Of a stretch of 9,093 nucleotides of DNA, positions 5,889-9,093 are shown one piece after another (the stretch's first letter is position 1; each line of letters opens with the position of its first letter). The notes below the pieces were generated by a model. The model was given only the letters and a program-made list of their open reading frames with translations, ran no database searches and had not been told where the DNA came from. This stretch comes from Acidobacteriota bacterium (GTDB lineage Bacteria; Acidobacteriota; Vicinamibacteria; Vicinamibacterales; CAVVIG01): the NCBI GenBank assembly GCA_003222555.1, contig QHWL01000085.1, positions 561 to 9,653 on the forward strand, written 5' to 3'. Both the position numbers and the translations under genes were made by a program.

Positions 5889-7775
5889 TCACGGTCGCGA
5901 GTTGCGCACGACTGGTGGTTTCGCTTTCGCTGTTTCGCTTTCGCCTTTCGACGTCGATTCGCCTTTCGCCCTGGCCCCCGCGGGACGGGGGCCCCTATCC
6001 GGACGGACTCCCGTCCCCGGACCCGGATGACGATCGGCAAGCATCTCGCGCGCTGAAGCCCGCAGGCCCTCGGTAATTGCTGCGCCGCCGAGCATCCGTC
6101 CAATTTCTTCGACGCGTCCGGCATCGTCGAGCCGGCGCACGGAGGTTTGCGTCCGCCCGCGCTCGACACGCTTTTCAATGAGAAAATGTGCGTCGGCGAA
6201 CGCCGCAATCTGCGGGAGGTGCGTGATGCATAACACCTGAAACCCCGACCCGAGCGCCCGCAGCGCCCGGCCGACCACGTCTGCTGCTCGCCCGCCGATC
6301 CCGGCATCCACTTCGTCGAATATCAATCCGGGCGCGTCTGCCCCGCGGCGCCTCGCACGAACTCCGTCGAGCCTCCCCAACACGGCTGTCGCGCTGGGGG
6401 CTCCGGTTGACGCTCCCAGGCCTCCGTCGGGCTCCGCCACTGGGGCGTCATGGGCCTGGCTCGACCATTCGCGCGACGTCGCGGTCAACGTCTTGATGGC
6501 GAGCATGATCCGCGAGAGCTCGCCGCCCGACGCGATCCGGGCCAACGGACGCAGCTCCTCGCCGGGGTTAGCCGAAACGAAGAACTCGACCTGATCGATC
6601 CCGCGAGCGCTCCATTCCGGCTCCGCCACCGGTGCTTCGTTGAACCGCAGGTCGAACCGGGTCTGCTCCATCGCCAGTTCGCCCGCGAGACGCTCGAGTT
6701 GACGGGCGAAATCGACGGACACGCGCCGCCGCTCGTTCGAGAGCGCCTGCGCCACCGTGAGGTACGCCGTGCGGGCTGCCGCGTGATCGCGCTCCAGTCC
6801 GGCGACCCGTTCATCGCTACCCTCCAACTCGGACAGCTCTCGCCGCAGGGCATCGCGCCGCGCCATGGCTTCGGCGAGCGTCGGCCCGTATTTCCGCTTG
6901 AGCCGCTCGAGCAGCGCCAGCCGCTCTTCTATCTGCTGCAGCCGCGCGGGCGACGCCTCGATAGTGTCCCCGTAGCGGCGCAGGAACGACGCCAGATCCT
7001 CGAGCTGCGATTTGATGCCCTCGCGCGCGTCGACAAACGGCTGGAACCGCCGATCGAGGGCGGCAAGCTCGGCGACGCGTCGCCAGACGTGGCCGAGGGC
7101 CGAGAGCACCGCCTGATCGCTCTCGTACAGCGACGCGTAGCTCTCGGCGCAGAGGCGTTCAACGCGCTCGGCGCTTGCCAGCACCTGGCGAGCGGCCGTC
7201 AACTCTTCGTCCTCGGCCGGCTTCAATGCGGCGCGTTCGAGCTCCCCCAGCTGGAACGCCACGAGATCCTGGCGCGCGCTGCGATCGATCGCCGCGCGTT
7301 TGAGGCGCGTCAGCTCTTCGGCGCACCCGCGCAACCGGTCGAAGGCTCCAGCAACGGGAACGCAATCGAGGCCGCCGAAGGTGTCCACGAGTTCAAGGTG
7401 CGTCGATGGATCGAGCAGCGTCTGGTGCTCGCGCTGCCCGTGAAGTTCTATGAGCCGGCTAGACAGGTCCTTCAATGCGCCAGCCGTCGCGAGCGCGTCG
7501 TTGACGAACGCGCGGCTTCGGCCTTGCGCCGTGATTTCCCGGCGGATGAGCAGCTCTTCCCCGCCGGTCTCGAAGATGGCCTCGATAGTGGCCGCGCCCT
7601 CGCCCGTCCGGACGAGGTCCCCCGAAGCGCGATCCCCGAGCAGCAAACCGACGGCCTCGACGAGAATCGATTTGCCGGCACCGGTTTCCCCAGTCAGCAC
7701 ATTGAGGCCTGGCGCGAACTCGACCTCGACCGAATCGATGACCGCCAGGCGTTTGATGCGAAGGAACCGGAGCAT
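5889..7775 (-). CDS. recN: DNA repair protein RecN (SMC-like ATPase)
   Basis: RecN is an SMC-like ATPase that acts early at DNA double-strand breaks and promotes RecA-dependent recombination. From the ATG at 7775 it has 628 residues, longer than the roughly 550-570 usual for RecN. It has Walker A GETGAGKS (29-36), coiled-coil arms (about 150-370), ABC signature SGGEL (416-420), Walker B LIFDEVD (484-490), and the conserved HLPQIAAF (519-526). Two parts are unusual. About 49 residues (433-481) separate the signature helix from Walker B where E. coli RecN has about five. The last 48 residues (581-628) form a low-complexity tail rich in Gly, Pro, Lys and Glu. A GTG at 7829 in the same frame would add 18 residues, but MLRFLRIKRLAVID matches the usual N-terminus. 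It heads the recN-miaB-BFN block and is divergent from tolQ. Confidence 0.95.
   Translation of the reverse strand: MLRFLRIKRLAVIDSVEVEFAPGLNVLTGETGAGKSILVEAVGLLLGDRASGDLVRTGEGAATIEAIFETGGEELLIRREITAQGRSRAFVNDALATAGALKDLSSRLIELHGQREHQTLLDPSTHLELVDTFGGLDCVPVAGAFDRLRGCAEELTRLKRAAIDRSARQDLVAFQLGELERAALKPAEDEELTAARQVLASAERVERLCAESYASLYESDQAVLSALGHVWRRVAELAALDRRFQPFVDAREGIKSQLEDLASFLRRYGDTIEASPARLQQIEERLALLERLKRKYGPTLAEAMARRDALRRELSELEGSDERVAGLERDHAAARTAYLTVAQALSNERRRVSVDFARQLERLAGELAMEQTRFDLRFNEAPVAEPEWSARGIDQVEFFVSANPGEELRPLARIASGGELSRIMLAIKTLTATSREWSSQAHDAPVAEPDGGLGASTGAPSATAVLGRLDGVRARRRGADAPGLIFDEVDAGIGGRAADVVGRALRALGSGFQVLCITHLPQIAAFADAHFLIEKRVERGRTQTSVRRLDDAGRVEEIGRMLGGAAITEGLRASAREMLADRHPGPGTGVRPDRGPRPAGARAKGESTSKGESETAKAKPPVVRNSRP
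5919..6016. repeat. GCGAAAG-word and GC hairpin cluster inside the recN 3' end
   Basis: The + strand shows TTTCGCTTTCGC, TTTCGCTTTCGCC and GCCTTTCGCC in quick succession (5919-5970). These are followed by a 7-bp stem GGCCCCC/GGGGGCC (5973-5979 with 5987-5993) and a 6-bp stem GGACGG/CCGTCC with a 4-base loop (6001-6016). In the recN frame they encode the Lys/Glu/Gly-rich tail. The same words occur at the parB end (TTTCGCTTTC, 2283-2292) and in the hairpin beyond the BFN gene (3946-3955). Confidence 0.6.
6333..6479 (-). other. In-frame insertion between RecN signature and Walker B
   Basis: This stretch encodes RecN residues 433-481, starting SREWSSQAHDAPVAEP and ending GVRARRRGADA. Compared with RecN as I know it, about 44 residues are extra. 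The composition (Ala, Gly, Ser, Arg, Pro) suggests a disordered loop. DAPVAEP in the insert echoes EAPVAEP at residues 380-386. The frame is kept, and all ATPase motifs on both sides are intact. Confidence 0.65.
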
Positions 7776-7811
7776 GTGGAAAAGAGAGAGAACTCCAATC
7801 CTAACATAGGT

Positions 7812-7840
7812 TTGACAGCCATTGTCCACCGTGGTACAGT
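7812..7840 (+). promoter_or_regulatory. Sigma70-type promoter for tolQR
   Basis: TTGACA (7812-7817), a perfect -35 consensus, is followed after exactly 17 bp by TACAGT (7835-7840), a four of six -10 match. Transcription would start near 7847, about 45 bp before the TTG start of tolQ. An imperfect palindrome, TGT CCAC C GTGG T ACA (7824-7838), fills the spacer and enters the -10, so it could be an operator. The element lies in the 116-bp gap between the divergent recN and tolQ starts. Confidence 0.7.
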
Positions 7841-7881
7841 TCAGTCCATCGCGCTGTCCCAGCGGCGCACAGCGATGTCGC

Positions 7882-7887
7882 GGAGGG
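7882..7887 (+). promoter_or_regulatory. Shine-Dalgarno deciding the TTG start of tolQ
   Basis: GGAGGG lies 4 bp before the TTG at 7892. A second GGAGGG at 7936-7941 lies 7 bp before an in-frame GTG at 7949. Both are strong sites, so tolQ may start at either codon. Confidence 0.55.
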
Positions 7888-7891
7888 CCGT

Positions 7892-8665
7892 TTGCGCACG
7901 CTCGGAAGCTCGCTCTTTGCCCTGCTGCTGCAGGCGGAGGGTGCTGGAGTGCCCGAAGGCTCCAGCTCCACGATTCTCGGCCTCATCGCACGGTCCAACA
8001 CAGTCTCCAAAGTCGTTCTCCTGATCCTCGCGCTGTTTTCGATCGTTTCCTGGAGCATCATCCTTTTCAAGCTATGGACATTCCGCCGCTCGGACCGCCA
8101 GAGCACCAGTTTTCTCGAGGTCTTCCGGCGCAGCAAGAAATTTTCGGACGTCCAGGCGGTCTGCCCGTCGCTTGGCGAGAGTCCGCTGGTGGGTTTGTTT
8201 CAGGCGGGCTACGCGGAGCTTACCGCACAGCTGCGTCAGCACACGCCGGACGGCGCTGCGGCTGGAGCCAATCCAGGACTGCCCGCCAATCGTCCAACTC
8301 TCAAGAGCCTGGCGGCGGTCGATCGCGCGCTGCTGCGCGCGTCGGCAGTCGAGGTGAACAAGCTCGAACGCCGGATTCCGTTTCTCGCGACGACGGCGAG
8401 CATTGCGCCCTTTATCGGGCTGTTCGGGACTGTGTGGGGCATTATGGGCGCATTCCAGAACATCGGACAAACCGGCTCTACCAACCTGGGTGTCGTGGCG
8501 CCCGGCATCGCCGAAGCGCTCGTGGCGACGGCCGCTGGCCTCTTCGCCGCGATCCCAGCCGTGTATTTTTACAATCTTTTGTCCCAGCGGGTAAAGGTAT
8601 TCGCGTCCGAAATGGACGATTTCGCGATGGAATTCCTCAACATCGCCGAGCGCAATTTCACTTAG
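7892..8665 (+). CDS. tolQ: TolQ/ExbB/MotA family proton channel subunit
   Basis: TolQ is the inner-membrane proton-channel subunit that, with TolR, uses the proton motive force to power TolA and the Tol-Pal system during cell-envelope constriction. From the TTG the protein has 257 residues. Three membrane segments are visible: about 39-62 (VVLLILALFSIVSWSIILFKLW), 162-188 (IPFLATT to GIMGAF) and 205-230 (GIAEAL to YFYNLL). Thr180 (LFGTVWG) and Thr213 (ALVATAAG) are the conserved channel-lining threonines. The cytoplasmic loop has a Gly/Ala/Pro-rich stretch at about 112-136. Starting at the GTG at 7949 would give 238 residues, closer to E. coli TolQ (230). ExbB is the main alternative; GTVWGIM and the adjacent tolR favour TolQ. 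tolR begins 3 bp after the TAG stop. Confidence 0.92.
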   Translation: MRTLGSSLFALLLQAEGAGVPEGSSSTILGLIARSNTVSKVVLLILALFSIVSWSIILFKLWTFRRSDRQSTSFLEVFRRSKKFSDVQAVCPSLGESPLVGLFQAGYAELTAQLRQHTPDGAAAGANPGLPANRPTLKSLAAVDRALLRASAVEVNKLERRIPFLATTASIAPFIGLFGTVWGIMGAFQNIGQTGSTNLGVVAPGIAEALVATAAGLFAAIPAVYFYNLLSQRVKVFASEMDDFAMEFLNIAERNFT

Positions 8666-8668
8666 CCC

Positions 8669-9093
8669 ATGCCGAAAGTACTCCCTGCCGCGAACGGAGC
8701 CCTTGGACGGCTGGGACGCGGTCGCCGCGTGGCCAGCACGCTGGCCGAAATCAACGTGGTGCCGCTCGTTGACGTCATGCTGGTGCTGCTCATCATCTTC
8801 ATGATCACCGCGCCCATGATTCAGCGCGGCATCGACGTGAAGCTGCCGGTGGCCCGGCGTGCGGCGCAGATTACGGGCGAGCGCGTGTTTGTCAGCGTGC
8901 CGCTCGCCTACCGGCAGAGTCACATCGTGTACCTTGGTGATGAACCGATTCGGGTAGAGATCCTGCAGGAGCGCATTCGGCAGAAGATGGAAAACCGGAG
9001 CGACAAGCAAGTGTACCTGCGCGGCGACGGCGGCGTTCAACTCCAGGAACTCATGGACGTCTTCGAGCGGCTCAAAGGGGCGGGCGTGGAAAA
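8669..9093 (+). CDS. tolR: TolR/ExbD family protein (3' partial)
   Basis: TolR is the single-pass inner-membrane partner of TolQ in the proton-driven Tol-Pal motor. The first 141 residues are visible and the frame is still open at the window edge. A short basic N-terminus (RLGRGRR) precedes the family motif AEINVVPLVDVMLVLLIIF (26-44) and ITAP; Asp35 is the membrane-embedded proton-carrying aspartate. The periplasmic part begins at about residue 50, with IDVKLP and later VYLRGDGGVQLQELMDVFERLK, the usual C-terminal fold. The ATG lies 3 bp after the tolQ stop, without a clear Shine-Dalgarno, so it is probably translationally coupled. ExbD is the alternative name. TolA, TolB and Pal genes would be expected downstream but are not visible. 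Confidence 0.92.
   Translation, partial: MPKVLPAANGALGRLGRGRRVASTLAEINVVPLVDVMLVLLIIFMITAPMIQRGIDVKLPVARRAAQITGERVFVSVPLAYRQSHIVYLGDEPIRVEILQERIRQKMENRSDKQVYLRGDGGVQLQELMDVFERLKGAGVE

Noticed and set aside
5024..6076. Open frame on the + strand opposite miaB and the recN end
   Set aside because: It overlaps MiaB cysteine motifs on the other strand and shows only composition-driven sequence.
7776..7891. LexA/SOS box in front of recN
   Set aside because: recN is SOS-controlled in many bacteria, but I see neither a CTGT-N8-ACAG nor a GAAC-N4-GTTC type box in the divergent gap. The local palindrome fits the tolQ promoter better.
6450..8024. Long open frame on the + strand opposite recN
   Set aside because: It is the complement of the well-supported recN frame, has no recognisable domain, and would run across the recN-tolQ promoter region into tolQ.
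8072..9040. Long open frame on the - strand opposite tolQ and tolR
   Set aside because: It is a shadow of two genes with clear membrane segments and catalytic residues; its own translation has no recognisable domain.
1..9093. tRNA or rRNA genes, CRISPR arrays, insertion sequences, a xer recombinase or a phage gene cluster
   Set aside because: I saw no tRNA-like cloverleaf, no regularly spaced repeats and no transposase, integrase or phage structural motifs. The Xer site has no recombinase gene beside it here.

Overview
The window is GC-rich, densely coded bacterial chromosome. It carries single-copy core genes (recN, miaB, tolQ/tolR) next to a GH57 glycosidase and a partition pair. The TolQ and MiaB wording, the BFN-domain protein and the short repeats captured at gene ends fit Acidobacteriota, perhaps the Vicinamibacteria. 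That placement is an inference from recalled family resemblance, not a search result.

Layout. A GH57 amylopullulanase-type glycosidase, cut at its 5' end, runs on the + strand to 1865. A gene-free stretch of about 414 bp follows (1866-2279). Five genes then lie on the - strand, transcribed recN (5889-7775), miaB (4469-5866), a bifunctional-nuclease/DUF151 protein (3974-4459), parA (3091-3846) and parB (2280-3098). recN, miaB and the BFN gene are packed like an operon. parA probably has its own extended -10 promoter after a stem-loop, and parA and parB overlap by 8 bp. Divergent from recN, a strong-looking sigma70 promoter (7812-7840) drives tolQ and tolR on the + strand; tolR runs off the right edge.

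The main discovery is in the gene-free stretch. Positions 2020-2047 form a 28-bp Xer recombination site: two 11-bp arms around a 6-bp centre, with an 18 of 19 match to the core of the E. coli dif site. It lies 233 bp beyond the parB stop. The GH57 gene on one side and the five-gene block on the other both point at it, as expected if this is the replication terminus. A parAB pair beside dif is unusual, because chromosomal parAB normally lies near oriC. A parS-like half-site (2142-2151) lies between dif and parB.

Other oddities are an in-frame insertion of about 44 residues between the ABC signature and Walker B of RecN, a RecN tail made of short GC-rich repeats whose motifs recur near other gene ends, and two competing ribosome-binding-site/start pairs for tolQ.
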